Source: Polynucleobacter wuianus (lineage in GTDB: Bacteria > Pseudomonadota > Gammaproteobacteria > Burkholderiales > Burkholderiaceae). From it: a DNA stretch of 64,000 bases. The notes under the pieces were generated by a model. That model saw only the letters and a program-made list of their open reading frames with translations. It searched no databases and was not told the DNA's origin. Position 1 is the stretch's first letter, and each line of letters opens with the position of its first letter. The stretch is taken from contig NZ_CP015922.1 of NCBI RefSeq assembly GCF_001659725.1, positions 1,984,001 through 2,048,000 on the forward strand. The letters run 5' to 3'. Position numbers and translations under genes: made by a program. Positions 30,002 to 39,046 of this stretch are shown one piece after another.

Positions 30002-30617
30002 TAATAAACATTCTGGGTACGCGCAGATCCCAATAAATGGCGGCTGCGCGTAAACCAAAGATTCCCAACATGCAGATTACGGAACCTTCAAGGGCATATT
30101 GCGGGATAAAGTTCAACACCAGCACATAAGCACAACATCCCAGAGTTACTGGAATAGCGTACAACTCATGCGACATGATGAGCGTTTTTCTGCCCGCCAA
30201 AATATCGCGTATCAATCCACCACCAATAGCAGTAATGACACCCAGTATGACTGGACCAACTGGCAGACCATACCCCATAGTCCAAGCCTTATCAGCCCCT
30301 TGAATTGCAAACAGCGCAGCGCCAAAACCATCGATATAAAGCATCCATCGATAAATTTGGGGTTGCGTAAAAAATGATTCGGCTACAAAAGTGAGCACGC
30401 TAGCCCCTAAGGCGAGCCAAACATAGATTTGGTTCTCTGACCAAAATACCGGGGCACCCAAGATGATGTCGCGAATGGTTCCACCACCTATTGCGGTAAT
30501 AAGACCAAGCACTAGAACACCAAAAAGATCGACGCCACGATCAGCGATTGCAAGTACGCCAGTAACCGCAAACGCCATCGTTGCAATCACGCCAATCCAA
30601 AATTGAATCTGTTCCAT
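29988..30617 (-). CDS. TRIC-type cation channel family (UPF0126) membrane protein
   Basis: 209 residues with seven hydrophobic segments. The pair of repeats characteristic of this family is present: AIGGGTIRDIILG (about 42) and AIGGGLIRDILAG (about 130), each within a transmembrane helix that lines the trimer pore in prokaryotic TRIC channels. No other domain. It is probably transcribed alone, and its 3' end overlaps the convergent GGT gene. Confidence 0.85.
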   Translation of the reverse strand: MEQIQFWIGVIATMAFAVTGVLAIADRGVDLFGVLVLGLITAIGGGTIRDIILGAPVFWSENQIYVWLALGASVLTFVAESFFTQPQIYRWMLYIDGFGAALFAIQGADKAWTMGYGLPVGPVILGVITAIGGGLIRDILAGRKTLIMSHELYAIPVTLGCCAYVLVLNFIPQYALEGSVICMLGIFGLRAAAIYWDLRVPRMFITKTR

Positions 30618-30710
30618 AGGAAATAGTCTAAAGCACTTTAAATTCTTTCAAACGAAAAATTGGCGCATGCATATACTGTGGTTTATGAATTCTCCTAAAT
30701 TGCTATCACT

Positions 30711-31394
30711 ATGAAACCCAAGCTCTATAGCTATTGGCGTAGCTCCGCTGCGTTTCGAGTGCGTATTGCCCTGAATCTGAAGGGCATAGACTATGAAGTC
30801 ATTCCAGTTCACTTAAGTAAAAATGGTGGCGATCAACTCTCAGATGCGTACACCAGCAAAAATCCAAATCGACTAGTGCCCTTGTTCGAAGATGGAAAAA
30901 ATAATATTCATCAATCTATAGCCATTATTGAGTATTTAGAGGAAATTAAAAAAGAGCCTGCTTTACTTCCACAAGCACCTATCGATCGCGCATGGGTACG
31001 CGCACTTTCTCAAGATATCGCTAGCGATATTCATCCTATCGATAACTTAAGAGTCTTACGCTATCTTGTAAAACAATTGGGCATTAGCACTGAGGCAAAA
31101 GACACTTGGTACCAACACTGGGTAATAGTTGGCTTAGCCAGCCTAGAAAAGCGTTTGAGTTGCGATCGTCGAGTTGGACGTTTTGCCTATGGCGATCAAC
31201 CGGGTTTGATTGATATCTGCTTGGTGCCACAATTATTTAATGCGTTGAGTGCAAAGATAGATGTGAGTCTTTATCCCACTCTCATGAAAATCTTCTACGA
31301 ATGCATGAAGTTACCCGCATTTATTGAGGCCTCATGGGAAAAGCAAATTGACGCGGAAGGATTAAATCCGACTGCTCCACCACAAAATCATTGA
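30711..31394 (+). CDS. maiA: Maleylacetoacetate isomerase / zeta-class GST
   Basis: 227 residues. The N-terminal thioredoxin-like domain begins KPKLYSYWRSSAAFRVRIALNLKGI, where zeta-class enzymes have SSCxxRVRIAL; here the Cys is Ala, leaving Ser-Ser to activate glutathione. The substrate-binding NPNRLVPLFEDG and IIEYLEE follow, and the C-terminal helical domain has PGLIDICLVPQLFNA. It isomerises maleylacetoacetate to fumarylacetoacetate in tyrosine and homogentisate breakdown, but no other genes of that pathway are adjacent. It overlaps the convergent AEC transporter gene by 33 bases. Confidence 0.85.
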   Translation: MKPKLYSYWRSSAAFRVRIALNLKGIDYEVIPVHLSKNGGDQLSDAYTSKNPNRLVPLFEDGKNNIHQSIAIIEYLEEIKKEPALLPQAPIDRAWVRALSQDIASDIHPIDNLRVLRYLVKQLGISTEAKDTWYQHWVIVGLASLEKRLSCDRRVGRFAYGDQPGLIDICLVPQLFNALSAKIDVSLYPTLMKIFYECMKLPAFIEASWEKQIDAEGLNPTAPPQNH

Positions 31395-32291
31395 CAGCGT
31401 TAATAATGAGCCTACGGTTGTCATTAATACGACGCGTGAGATCACACTTCCGTCTGCTTTGTAATACTGCGCCAACATAAATGGACCAGTACCCGTAGGT
31501 AGTGCACTCAAAATCACAATGGCGTTTAACCAGAGTGACGGCAACCCCAGAATGGGCCCAGCGATTACCCAAGCAATGATAGGTTGAATAATCAACTTTG
31601 CAGCACTAATGCCCCATGCCTGTTTTACCTCAGTCTTGCTCTTCTGCAATAAAAATAGTCCGATCGATACTAAGGCGCAAGGGGTAGCAGCTACAGCCAA
31701 AAATGAAATTACCTGAGCAATAGGGTCATACATAGTGAGGTTGGATGATGCCCATACCAAACCCGCAACCGGCGCAATTAATAGTGGGTTTGTACAAAGT
31801 GACTTCACAACACTAAAGAGAATTTCATGATGTTTTTTGTGAGACAACATGCCAATCTCGATGAGTACTGTCGCTAATGCAAACATCACAAACACAATAA
31901 AAGTAGAAATAATTGCTGGGGCTAGACCATCTTGCCCTAATGCGAGAGCACAGAGCGGAATACCCATGTACCCCGTATTTGAATACGATGCACTTAAACT
32001 ATTAAAGCTGGCGGCAGCCAAATCTCGGCTCTTCCAATAGCTGGCAGCAAGTACCAATAGAAAAACGATCAAGCAACTGAGAAAAAATGCAGTGATAAAT
32101 TCTGGTTGCCAAAGCGTTTGCCAGCCGCTGTTAGCGGCAAAATTAAAAAGCTGAGCAGGTAATGCCAACCACACCACGAACCGATTTAATTCAATCGAGG
32201 CATTCTCGCCTAACTTACCTGCGCGCCCACAAATATAGCCGATAAGAATCAGCAGAAATACAGGCAGGACTACATTAAAGACGTAGAGCAC
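31362..32291 (-). CDS. AEC-family (auxin efflux carrier-like) transporter
   Basis: 309 residues with about ten membrane segments. Family features include an N-terminal LPVFLLILIGYICGRAGKLGE, the SASYSNTGYMGIPL stretch (about 98-112) and ALPTGTGPFMLAQYY near the C-terminus. Bacterial AEC proteins such as MdcF are thought to export or import organic acids. The stop lies inside the maiA coding end. It is separated by 12 bases from the gamma-carbonic anhydrase gene upstream and may be co-transcribed with it. Confidence 0.82.
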   Translation of the reverse strand: MLYVFNVVLPVFLLILIGYICGRAGKLGENASIELNRFVVWLALPAQLFNFAANSGWQTLWQPEFITAFFLSCLIVFLLVLAASYWKSRDLAAASFNSLSASYSNTGYMGIPLCALALGQDGLAPAIISTFIVFVMFALATVLIEIGMLSHKKHHEILFSVVKSLCTNPLLIAPVAGLVWASSNLTMYDPIAQVISFLAVAATPCALVSIGLFLLQKSKTEVKQAWGISAAKLIIQPIIAWVIAGPILGLPSLWLNAIVILSALPTGTGPFMLAQYYKADGSVISRVVLMTTVGSLLTLSMILWWSSRI

Positions 32292-32303
32292 AGGTTCTAA
32301 TGA

Positions 32304-32828
32304 TTAGGAAATTTTCTTGAGCGTTTGGATATAACGCTGAGCATTTTTGACATAGCGACCAGCAATTTGGCCGATGCCTGCAATTTGCTCTGGGCTCAAT
32401 TCTTTTACTGCCTTAGCGGGTGAGCCAATAATCATTGAACCATCGGGAAATTCTTTACCCTCGGTGACTAAAGCGCCAGCGCCCACTAAACAATGCTTAC
32501 CAATCCTAGCGCCATTTAGTATTACTGCGCCAATACCAATCAAGCTGCCATCGCCAATACTGCAACCATGGAGCATTACTTGATGTCCAACGGTGACATT
32601 CTTGCCGATCAAAAGCGGATAACCAGGATCAGTATGGAGAACAGATGCATCTTGGACATTGCTACCCTCACCAACTTGAATAAGATCGTTATCACCACGG
32701 ATAACTACCTTGGGCCAGATATTTGCGCTTCGATGAAGTTCAACCTTGCCAATCACTTCTGCGCTTTCGGCAACCCAAGCGCCCTCTGCTAATTGAGGGG
32801 CGTTTCCGTCTAGTTCATATATAGCCAT
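32304..32828 (-). CDS. Gamma-carbonic anhydrase family protein (left-handed beta helix)
   Basis: 174 residues of hexapeptide repeats. The three metal-binding His residues are where expected: His65 (VLHTDPG), His82 and His87 (VGHQVMLHG). The acidic-loop residues differ from the archetypal Cam enzyme, as in YrdA/CaiE-like relatives, so carbonic anhydrase activity is possible but not certain. No signal peptide, so cytoplasmic. The C-terminal helix (LSPEQIAGIGQIAGRYVKNA) is family-typical. Confidence 0.85.
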   Translation of the reverse strand: MAIYELDGNAPQLAEGAWVAESAEVIGKVELHRSANIWPKVVIRGDNDLIQVGEGSNVQDASVLHTDPGYPLLIGKNVTVGHQVMLHGCSIGDGSLIGIGAVILNGARIGKHCLVGAGALVTEGKEFPDGSMIIGSPAKAVKELSPEQIAGIGQIAGRYVKNAQRYIQTLKKIS

Positions 32829-32884
32829 GACTCATTATAGGTATGAATCAAGCCATATATGAAAGACTAAGTACTGCAAATAAA

Positions 32885-34087
32885 TTACCAGTTAGGTTCG
32901 CGATCTGGTGTTGAAGAAATACGGTGCACGCTTAAGTCAGCGCCTTCATATTCCTCTTCTTGAGACATCCGGATTCCGAGAACCGCTTTCAAGGTGCCAT
33001 AGACTAAGATGCCGCCGATCAAGGCAATACCAACGCCCAAGGCGCTACCAATAAGTTGGCCGGTAAAAGTGATGCCACCAATGCCGCCCAACGCCTTAGC
33101 GCCAAAAATACCTGCAGCTAAACCACCCCAAAGGCCGCACAGTCCATGCAATGGCCAGACACCCAAAACGTCATCAATCTTCCAACGGTTCTGTACCAAG
33201 GTAAACATGTATACAAATAGAGTGCCAGCAACTAGACCGACCACCAAGGCACCCATAGGATGCATTAGGTCAGAACCAGCGCAAACCGCTACTAAACCTG
33301 CAAGCGGGCCGTTGTATGTAAAGCCAGGATCATTACGACCAACAACCCATGCAGCAAGAGTTCCGCCAACCATTGCCATTAGAGAATTCAAAGCAACTAA
33401 GCCACTAATCTTGTCGATGGTCTGAGCACTCATCACGTTAAAACCAAACCATCCTACCGCCAAAATCCAAGCACCCAAGGCTAAGAAAGGAATGCTTGAA
33501 GGTGGATGTGCTGAGATTTGACCTTCCTTGGTATAGCGACCACGACGCGCACCTAAAAGAATGACTGCTGGCAAAGCAATCCAGCCACCAACCGCATGCA
33601 CCACTACAGAGCCAGCAAAATCATGAAACTCTTCGCCAGTTAAACCTTTGATCCAAACTTGAATACCATAGTGTTGATTCCACGCAATCCCCTCAAAGAA
33701 GGGATACACAAATCCAACCAATACAAAAGTAGCAATCAATTGCGGATTGAATTTAGCGCGCTCAGCAATGCCACCAGAAATAATTGCGGGAATGGCAGCA
33801 GCAAAAGTGAGTAAGAAGAAAAACTTCACTAATTCATAGCCATTTTTTTCGGCAAGTAATTCTGCGCCCGAAAAGAAGTTCACGCCGTATGCAATGCTGT
33901 AACCAATAAAAAAGTAAGCGATTGTCGAAACGGCAAAATCAACCAAAATCTTTACCAGCGCATTGACCTGGTTTTTCTTACGAACTGTGCCCAGCTCCAG
34001 GAAAGCAAAACCCGCATGCATGGCAAGCACCATGATGGCGCCTAGCAAAATGAATAAAGCGTCACTACCTGATTTCAAGATTTCCAT
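32885..34087 (-). CDS. amtB: Ammonium transporter
   Basis: 400 residues with about eleven membrane helices. The twin pore histidines are visible in FAGSVVVHAVGG and VWPLHGLCGLWGG, and AFLELGTVRKKNQVNAL near the N-terminus is a strong Amt signature. The cytoplasmic tail is short (ending TPDREPNW). No glnK lies beside it, contrary to the usual glnK-amtB pair. Upstream DNA holds a GCAC...GTGC dyad consistent with NtrC control under nitrogen limitation. Confidence 0.92.
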   Translation of the reverse strand: MEILKSGSDALFILLGAIMVLAMHAGFAFLELGTVRKKNQVNALVKILVDFAVSTIAYFFIGYSIAYGVNFFSGAELLAEKNGYELVKFFFLLTFAAAIPAIISGGIAERAKFNPQLIATFVLVGFVYPFFEGIAWNQHYGIQVWIKGLTGEEFHDFAGSVVVHAVGGWIALPAVILLGARRGRYTKEGQISAHPPSSIPFLALGAWILAVGWFGFNVMSAQTIDKISGLVALNSLMAMVGGTLAAWVVGRNDPGFTYNGPLAGLVAVCAGSDLMHPMGALVVGLVAGTLFVYMFTLVQNRWKIDDVLGVWPLHGLCGLWGGLAAGIFGAKALGGIGGITFTGQLIGSALGVGIALIGGILVYGTLKAVLGIRMSQEEEYEGADLSVHRISSTPDREPNW

Positions 34088-34141
34088 GTGATTTTCCCCT
34101 TCTTTTTTTGCCTCATTATGGTGAATTAAAAAACCTAAATT

Positions 34142-34167
34142 GGTGCAATATGCACTTATTTAGTGCA
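34142..34167 (-). promoter_or_regulatory. NtrC-like site upstream of amtB
   Basis: TGCAC-TTATTTA-GTGCA (34151-34167) is a perfect 5-bp dyad with the GCAC/GTGC half-sites of NtrC, and GGTGCAATATGCAC overlaps it (34142-34155). It lies 64 bases before the amtB start. A clear sigma-54 GG/GC promoter was not seen. Confidence 0.4.
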
Positions 34168-34223
34168 TTAAATGGGTAAATTTATGGTTTATGATGTTTC
34201 CACATACACCCAAGGGAGAACCC

Positions 34224-34592
34224 ATGAAGAAAGTCCTTGTTTTATTAGCTGCATTTGCCGCATTTTCTGGCCTAGCTCAAGCTCAATCAAATGCCCCTGT
34301 TAAGGTATTAAGCACCCAGGAACTGGTAAATGTTTGCAAATTACCAGCAAGCCCAGAATCCCGTAGCTACTGCGTTGGTTATTCCACAGCGATTTATGAC
34401 ACTTATTTAGCAACCCGTCATCCCCAGCGTGCAAAACCATTTATTTGCGTTAAACAACCCGCTCCATCACGTGATGAAGTAATTGCTGATTTTGTGAAAT
34501 TTGGTCAAGAAAATCCACAAACTGCTGACAAACCAGCTTCAGGTGTTTTCTTGGGCTTCTTGGCAGCACGCTTTCCTTGCGCCAGAAAATAA
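34224..34592 (+). CDS. Rap1a/Tai-like small secreted protein
   Basis: 122 residues from ATG at 34224 (GGGAGA 6 bases upstream); a longer frame from 34191 lacks a ribosome site. A signal peptide (1-21) is followed by the fold I associate with Rap1a/Tai immunity proteins: LSTQELVNVCKLPASPESRSYCVGYSTAIYDTY (given in parts), then FICVKQPAPSRDEVIADFVKF, with Cys residues spaced for disulfides. Many genomes carry single copies without a matching effector, so the role here is unknown. Confidence 0.7.
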   Translation: MKKVLVLLAAFAAFSGLAQAQSNAPVKVLSTQELVNVCKLPASPESRSYCVGYSTAIYDTYLATRHPQRAKPFICVKQPAPSRDEVIADFVKFGQENPQTADKPASGVFLGFLAARFPCARK

Positions 34593-34638
34593 TCTCACTA
34601 GCTAATCAATACAAAATTAATTTAAAGGATCAGTTGAT

Positions 34639-34926
34639 ATGAAAAAAATTATCGCGATTACTGCAGCAACTCTCGCAATTGCTGGTTGCTCAAACATGAG
34701 CAACACTGAGCAACGTACATTGTCTGGCGCATCTATCGGCGCAGTTGCCGGTGGTGTAGGCGCTGCTATTTTTCACGGTAACCCAATCTGGGGTGCGGTT
34801 GGCGGCGCAGCAGTTGGTGCTGCATCTGGTTATGTATATGACGCGTACAAAAAAGAACAGGCTTCTGAGTACAACTCTGGATATAACGCTGGCAAAAACA
34901 ATAAGCCTGCAAACGCACCTAACTAA
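34639..34926 (+). CDS. Glycine-zipper lipoprotein
   Basis: 95 residues. A lipobox, AIAGCS (Cys17 or so), follows a short signal peptide, so it is probably a lipoprotein. The glycine-zipper stretch GASIGAVAGGVGAAIF and then GAVGGAAVGAASGYVYDAY (about 32-75) resembles the SlyB/OsmB-like zippers that insert in outer membranes. The hydrophilic tail (NSGYNAGKNNKPANAPN) is likely disordered. Function unknown. Confidence 0.75.
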   Translation: MKKIIAITAATLAIAGCSNMSNTEQRTLSGASIGAVAGGVGAAIFHGNPIWGAVGGAAVGAASGYVYDAYKKEQASEYNSGYNAGKNNKPANAPN

Positions 34927-34959
34927 TTCAGCACTCTCGCTGTATTAGCAGTACCAACT

Positions 34960-34989
34960 ACCCAGCTTGCATTAATTTACAAGCTGGGT
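34960..34989 (+). terminator. Rho-independent terminator
   Basis: 10-bp stem (ACCCAGCTTG with CAAGCTGGGT), a 10-base loop and a T-run. The 3' arm overlaps the end of the convergent OsmC gene. Confidence 0.75.
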
Positions 34990-35361
34990 TTTTATTTGGA
35001 TATCACCAGCCAAGGCCTTATGAATTGGGCACTTGTTTGCAATCTCAAGTAAGCGATCTTTTTCTTCTGCACTCAAGTTACCTAGTAACTGAACATCACG
35101 TGTAAACGTTTCAACATCATCTACTCGCTCGATATCTACCGTCACAATCGCATTTTCTAAGTTCATAGATTTACGACCTGCATACATTTTTAAGGTCATG
35201 CTCGTACACGCCGCTAAAGCAGCGCCCAAGTATTCATGAGGTGTTGGCCCAGTACCATTGCCACCATTGCTGGTATATGCATCAGCTAAAAATTGCAAAT
35301 CGCCAGTTGTTAACTTTTGCTGCAAAGAGCCCTCGCCAAACTGTGACACTACTTTTCTCAT
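34972..35361 (-). CDS. OsmC-family protein
   Basis: 129 residues. The OsmC fold is recognised by GPTPHEYLGAALAACTSMTLKMYAGRK (in parts: a Cys at about 56) and the second Cys in ANKCPIHKAL (about 112). OsmC/Ohr proteins reduce organic peroxides through this Cys pair. The order of conserved blocks is closer to OsmC/YhfA than to Ohr. It lies 34 bases downstream of the rhodanese gene on the same strand, so shared expression is likely. Confidence 0.85.
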   Translation of the reverse strand: MRKVVSQFGEGSLQQKLTTGDLQFLADAYTSNGGNGTGPTPHEYLGAALAACTSMTLKMYAGRKSMNLENAIVTVDIERVDDVETFTRDVQLLGNLSAEEKDRLLEIANKCPIHKALAGDIQIKTQLVN

Positions 35362-35395
35362 TGCTTCTCCTAATCTATTTTTAGTTTTAAAAATT

Positions 35396-35809
35396 TTATT
35401 TTTTATGCAGCTTGCTAGCCTTTTCAGAGACCGGTAACTCCGCTTTTTTCCAAGAATGAAAGCCGCCCTCTAAATGACAGATATTGGGCACACCCATTTT
35501 TTGCAAAGTCTCGGTTGCCAGCGCTGAGCGCCATGCTGACGCACAATACAGAACCAAACGCTTACCCTCGCCAAAAATCGGTTTGTAATACGGACTGTCC
35601 GGATCAACCCAGAACTCCAGCATCCCCCGCGGTGCATGCAATGCATTAGGAATCATGCCTTCGCGCTCCACCTCCCTAATATCGCGTATATCGACAAATA
35701 GCGTATTGGGCTCCGACAATAATTTTTGTGCCTGATCTAATGAAATGGTTTCAATCTGGGCCATTGCAGCATCGATAAGCGCTTGGTATCCAATCTTCAA
35801 TTTCACCAA
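35396..35809 (-). CDS. Single-domain rhodanese
   Basis: 137 residues. The catalytic Cys is in VLYCASAWRSALA (about residue 94), in the usual rhodanese loop, and the N-terminal signature LFVDIRDIREVEREGMIPNALHAPRGMLEF is complete in parts. The fourth position of the loop is Trp, so the substrate may not be thiosulfate. No signal peptide. A Lys-rich tail ends the protein. Linked to the OsmC gene downstream. Confidence 0.85.
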   Translation of the reverse strand: MVKLKIGYQALIDAAMAQIETISLDQAQKLLSEPNTLFVDIRDIREVEREGMIPNALHAPRGMLEFWVDPDSPYYKPIFGEGKRLVLYCASAWRSALATETLQKMGVPNICHLEGGFHSWKKAELPVSEKASKLHKK

Positions 35810-35864
35810 AATCTCCTAAAGTAACAATACTCATTATTGCTTAGCCACCTGCTACCATTCTGCT

Positions 35865-37127
35865 ATGAACTTTACCCCTACAGAACTAGGCGCAAGTGTA
35901 ATTTTTGCAATTGCAGTCCTACATACCTTTTGTACCAGCTATTTCGAATCCCTTGCTAAGAAAATTCCAAGGCATGCTGGTCTTTGGCACCTTCTTGGTG
36001 AAGTAGAAATTGTTTTTGGTTTTTGGGCGGCCGTTCTCATTATCTATATCAGTCTTATCGATCACTTAGGTTCTGCAAAAGCCTACTTGGATAGCCGTAA
36101 CTTTACTGAACCCTTGTTTGTCTTTGCCATCATGATCGTGGCGGGTAGTAAGCCTATTTTGTATTTTTCCACACAACTTCTACATTTACTTTCTAGAGGG
36201 CTGCAGTTATTACTTCGCACTCGCAGCGCTCCCATTCTTTATTTTTTAACCCTCGGTGCAACGCCACTGCTAGGCTCTTTAATTACCGAGCCAGCAGCGA
36301 TGACCTTAGCTGCATTTTTATTACGTGATCTGGTTTACCGCCACCAATGTTCTAAGCCTTTACTGTTTGGAACCTTGGGTGTTCTTTTTGTGAATATCTC
36401 TATAGGTGGAACACTCACGAATTTTGCTGCCCCACCGGTACTGATGGTTGCCTCCACCTGGGACTGGAGCTCAGCATTTATGTTTAGTAACTTCGGCCTG
36501 GAATCCTGTATTGCAATTTTTATTAATGCTCTAGCTGCAACGCTGTTATTTCAGCGTCAGTTAATTGAGCCGAATGAATCTCAAAAACCTACCAGGATTC
36601 CGGTTGCCGTGATTGCAATGCACTTACTCTTTTTATTAGGCGTAGTCGTATTTGCACATGACCCTATTATTTTCATGTGGCTCTTATTATTTTTTATCGG
36701 CTACACCACAGCCTACCCAAAACATCAAAGCCCACTAATTCTGAAAGAGGCCTTGCTCGTTGGATTCTTTTTGGCTGGATTAGTTGTGCTGGGAGGACTT
36801 CAAGGTTGGTGGTTGCAACCTATTCTTGAAATGATGAGTCCTACTGCAGTATTTTATGGAAGCCTAGCACTAACTGCCATTACAGATAATGCGGCACTGA
36901 CTTATTTGGGGTCACTTGTGACCGGCACCTCACTCGAATTTAAGCTAGCTCTGGTTGGCGGTGCGGTTGCGGGCGGCGGCCTAACAGTGATAGCCAATGC
37001 GCCCAATCCTGCAGGCATCGCGATCTTGAGAGCACATTTTCCGAATGGGGCGGTATCAGCCCTCTACCTTCTGCTTGCTGCATTACCACCCACATTAGTC
37101 GCAATTGCAGCCTATCGCCTCTTATAA
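35865..37127 (+). CDS. Putative Na+/H+ antiporter-like membrane protein
   Basis: 420 residues with about eleven membrane segments. The N-terminal EIVFGFWAAVLIIYISLIDHLGS and the repeated TEPAAMTLAAFLLRD and TDNAALTYLGS blocks are characteristic of the ion-transporter superfamily branch usually called putative Na+/H+ antiporter (Na_H_antiport_3). The family name is from memory. The transported ion has not been settled for this group. Stand-alone gene, divergent from the rhodanese. Confidence 0.75.
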   Translation: MNFTPTELGASVIFAIAVLHTFCTSYFESLAKKIPRHAGLWHLLGEVEIVFGFWAAVLIIYISLIDHLGSAKAYLDSRNFTEPLFVFAIMIVAGSKPILYFSTQLLHLLSRGLQLLLRTRSAPILYFLTLGATPLLGSLITEPAAMTLAAFLLRDLVYRHQCSKPLLFGTLGVLFVNISIGGTLTNFAAPPVLMVASTWDWSSAFMFSNFGLESCIAIFINALAATLLFQRQLIEPNESQKPTRIPVAVIAMHLLFLLGVVVFAHDPIIFMWLLLFFIGYTTAYPKHQSPLILKEALLVGFFLAGLVVLGGLQGWWLQPILEMMSPTAVFYGSLALTAITDNAALTYLGSLVTGTSLEFKLALVGGAVAGGGLTVIANAPNPAGIAILRAHFPNGAVSALYLLLAALPPTLVAIAAYRLL

Positions 37128-37193
37128 ACCAAGAGAAGTGCTTCCACAGTAAAATCTGAGCTTCGCCCCCAGTTATAAACCTGAGAACGGCAT

Positions 37194-38540
37194 ATGAAAA
37201 AGCTCTATATCAAAACCTTTGGCTGTCAAATGAACGAGTATGACTCGGGCAAGATGGCCGACCTACTCCACGCTGACGAAGGCATGGTTATGACCGACAG
37301 TCCAGAAGATGCGGACGTCGTGCTTTTAAATACCTGCTCCATTCGAGAAAAAGCAGAAGACAAAGTCTTTTCTGATCTGGGTCGTTTACGTGAGCTCAAG
37401 AAAACGAAGCCTAATTTACTGATTGGTGTTGGCGGATGTGTAGCAAGCCAAGAGGGCAAGCAGATTGTCAGTCGCGCACCTTATGTTGACGTAGTTTTTG
37501 GTCCACAAACCCTGCATCGTTTAAGTGATCTGCTTGCGGAGCGTCGTAAAACCGGAGTCTCTCAGGTCGATATCTCTTTTCCAGAGATTGAAAAATTTGA
37601 TCGTCTCCCAGCCTCACGTCAGACGCGCGGTTCAGCTTATGTGTCCATCATGGAGGGTTGCTCAAAATATTGTAGCTACTGTGTGGTGCCCTATACCCGT
37701 GGCGAAGAAGTATCTCGGCCTTTTGATGATGTCTTGACGGAGGTTGCGGGACTTGCAAGCAAAGGCGTTAAAGAAATCGTCTTGCTCGGACAAAACGTTA
37801 ATGCTTATTTAGGAAAAATGGGCGGCACAGACGAGATCGCAGACTTTGCACTACTGATTGAATATATTGCTGAGATTCCCGGAGTCGAGCGCATTCGTTT
37901 CACTACAAGTCATCCAAAGGAATTTACACAGCGCTTAATTGACGTCTACGCTAAAGTACCCAAGCTTGTTAGCCATCTCCACCTACCAGTGCAGCATGGC
38001 TCTGACGCAATGCTTTCAGCTATGAAGCGGGGCTACACCGCTCTTGAATACAAAAGTATTATTCGCAAGATGCGAGCAGTTCGTCCTGATCTCACATTGT
38101 CTAGCGACTTTATAGTGGGCTTTCCAGGCGAGACAGATGCTGACTTTGAAAAATTATTAAAGATGGTGAAAGAGCTTGAGTTTGATAATAGTTTTTGCTT
38201 TATCTTCAGCCCTCGACCAGGCACACCAGCCGCCAACTTAAGTGACGACACGCCATACGATGTAAAACTCAAACGTCTTCAAACTTTATTAGGCGTCATT
38301 GAAGGTCAAGCCAATCAGATCAGTCAAAATATGTTGGGTAATACCGAAAAAGTATTGATTGAGGGGTTGGCAAAGGATGGAGCGAATTTGCAAGGCCGCG
38401 CTGAAAATAATCGCGTAGTCCACTTCACTGCTCCCGATCAAAATATTGAATCTTTGATCGGCAAAATGGTAGACATCGAAATTACTGAGGTCCTTAATTA
38501 CACCTTGAGGGGTGAGTTGGTAGAAGCCCATGCAAACTAA
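37194..38540 (+). CDS. miaB: tRNA-2-methylthio-N6-dimethylallyladenosine synthase
   Basis: 448 residues, full length. The N-terminal UPF0004 domain has Cys11 (FGCQMNEYDS), Cys in NTCSIREKAE (about 48) and GGCVAS (about 82) for the auxiliary cluster. The radical SAM CxxxCxxC is CSKYCSYC (about 157-164), and a TRAM domain ends the protein (HFTAPDQNIESLIGKMVDIEITE, in parts). It methylthiolates i6A37 in tRNAs. It overlaps the ybeY start by 11 bases, so the two are coupled. Confidence 0.95.
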   Translation: MKKLYIKTFGCQMNEYDSGKMADLLHADEGMVMTDSPEDADVVLLNTCSIREKAEDKVFSDLGRLRELKKTKPNLLIGVGGCVASQEGKQIVSRAPYVDVVFGPQTLHRLSDLLAERRKTGVSQVDISFPEIEKFDRLPASRQTRGSAYVSIMEGCSKYCSYCVVPYTRGEEVSRPFDDVLTEVAGLASKGVKEIVLLGQNVNAYLGKMGGTDEIADFALLIEYIAEIPGVERIRFTTSHPKEFTQRLIDVYAKVPKLVSHLHLPVQHGSDAMLSAMKRGYTALEYKSIIRKMRAVRPDLTLSSDFIVGFPGETDADFEKLLKMVKELEFDNSFCFIFSPRPGTPAANLSDDTPYDVKLKRLQTLLGVIEGQANQISQNMLGNTEKVLIEGLAKDGANLQGRAENNRVVHFTAPDQNIESLIGKMVDIEITEVLNYTLRGELVEAHAN

Positions 38541-39009
38541 GGCCAAAATAGGCAACCCAAAGCTATTAGTGGATATTCAAACTGCTAGCCCAGCAATTGA
38601 AGCATCTCTAAACAAAGTAGCGTCATCCATGCTGATTAAGAAGTGGGTCAAAGCAAGCGTTCAGAGCGAAGGCTTGCTGACACTGCGCTTTGTGAATAGA
38701 TCCGAGGGGAAAAAACTGAATCACGCGTTTCGTAAAAAGGATTACGCAACCAATGTATTAACCTTTCCTTACGAACTCTCCAAGAAAAATGTAGTAGCTG
38801 ACATTATTTTTTGCCTTCCTGTTGTTCAGAAAGAAGCCAAGGAGCAAGGGAAGACATTAAAAGCGCATCTCGCCCATTTAATTGTGCACGGTTGTCTTCA
38901 TGCTCAAGGGTATGATCATGAGCATGGAAAAGATGCAAAAAAAATGGAAGCGCTTGAAGTCAGGCTTCTCAAGGAGCTAGGATTTACCAACCCTTATTTG
39001 GTGAACTAA
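38530..39009 (+). CDS. ybeY: Endoribonuclease for rRNA maturation
   Basis: 159 residues. The metal site is the classical HGCLHAQGYDH (about 122-132), three His in an HxxxHxxGxDH motif, which processes 16S rRNA ends and helps ribosome quality control. The start overlaps miaB by 11 bases. In many relatives a phoH-like gene separates miaB and ybeY; here it is missing and the two genes abut directly. Confidence 0.93.
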   Translation: MQTKAKIGNPKLLVDIQTASPAIEASLNKVASSMLIKKWVKASVQSEGLLTLRFVNRSEGKKLNHAFRKKDYATNVLTFPYELSKKNVVADIIFCLPVVQKEAKEQGKTLKAHLAHLIVHGCLHAQGYDHEHGKDAKKMEALEVRLLKELGFTNPYLVN

Positions 39010-39046
39010 TTTTTATCCCGTCACATTTCTAGGCTATTCTTACTGC

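Noticed and set aside
33009..33425. Long + strand reading frame antisense to amtB.
   Set aside because: It is the shadow of a strongly coding, fully conserved transporter gene and has no own ribosome site.
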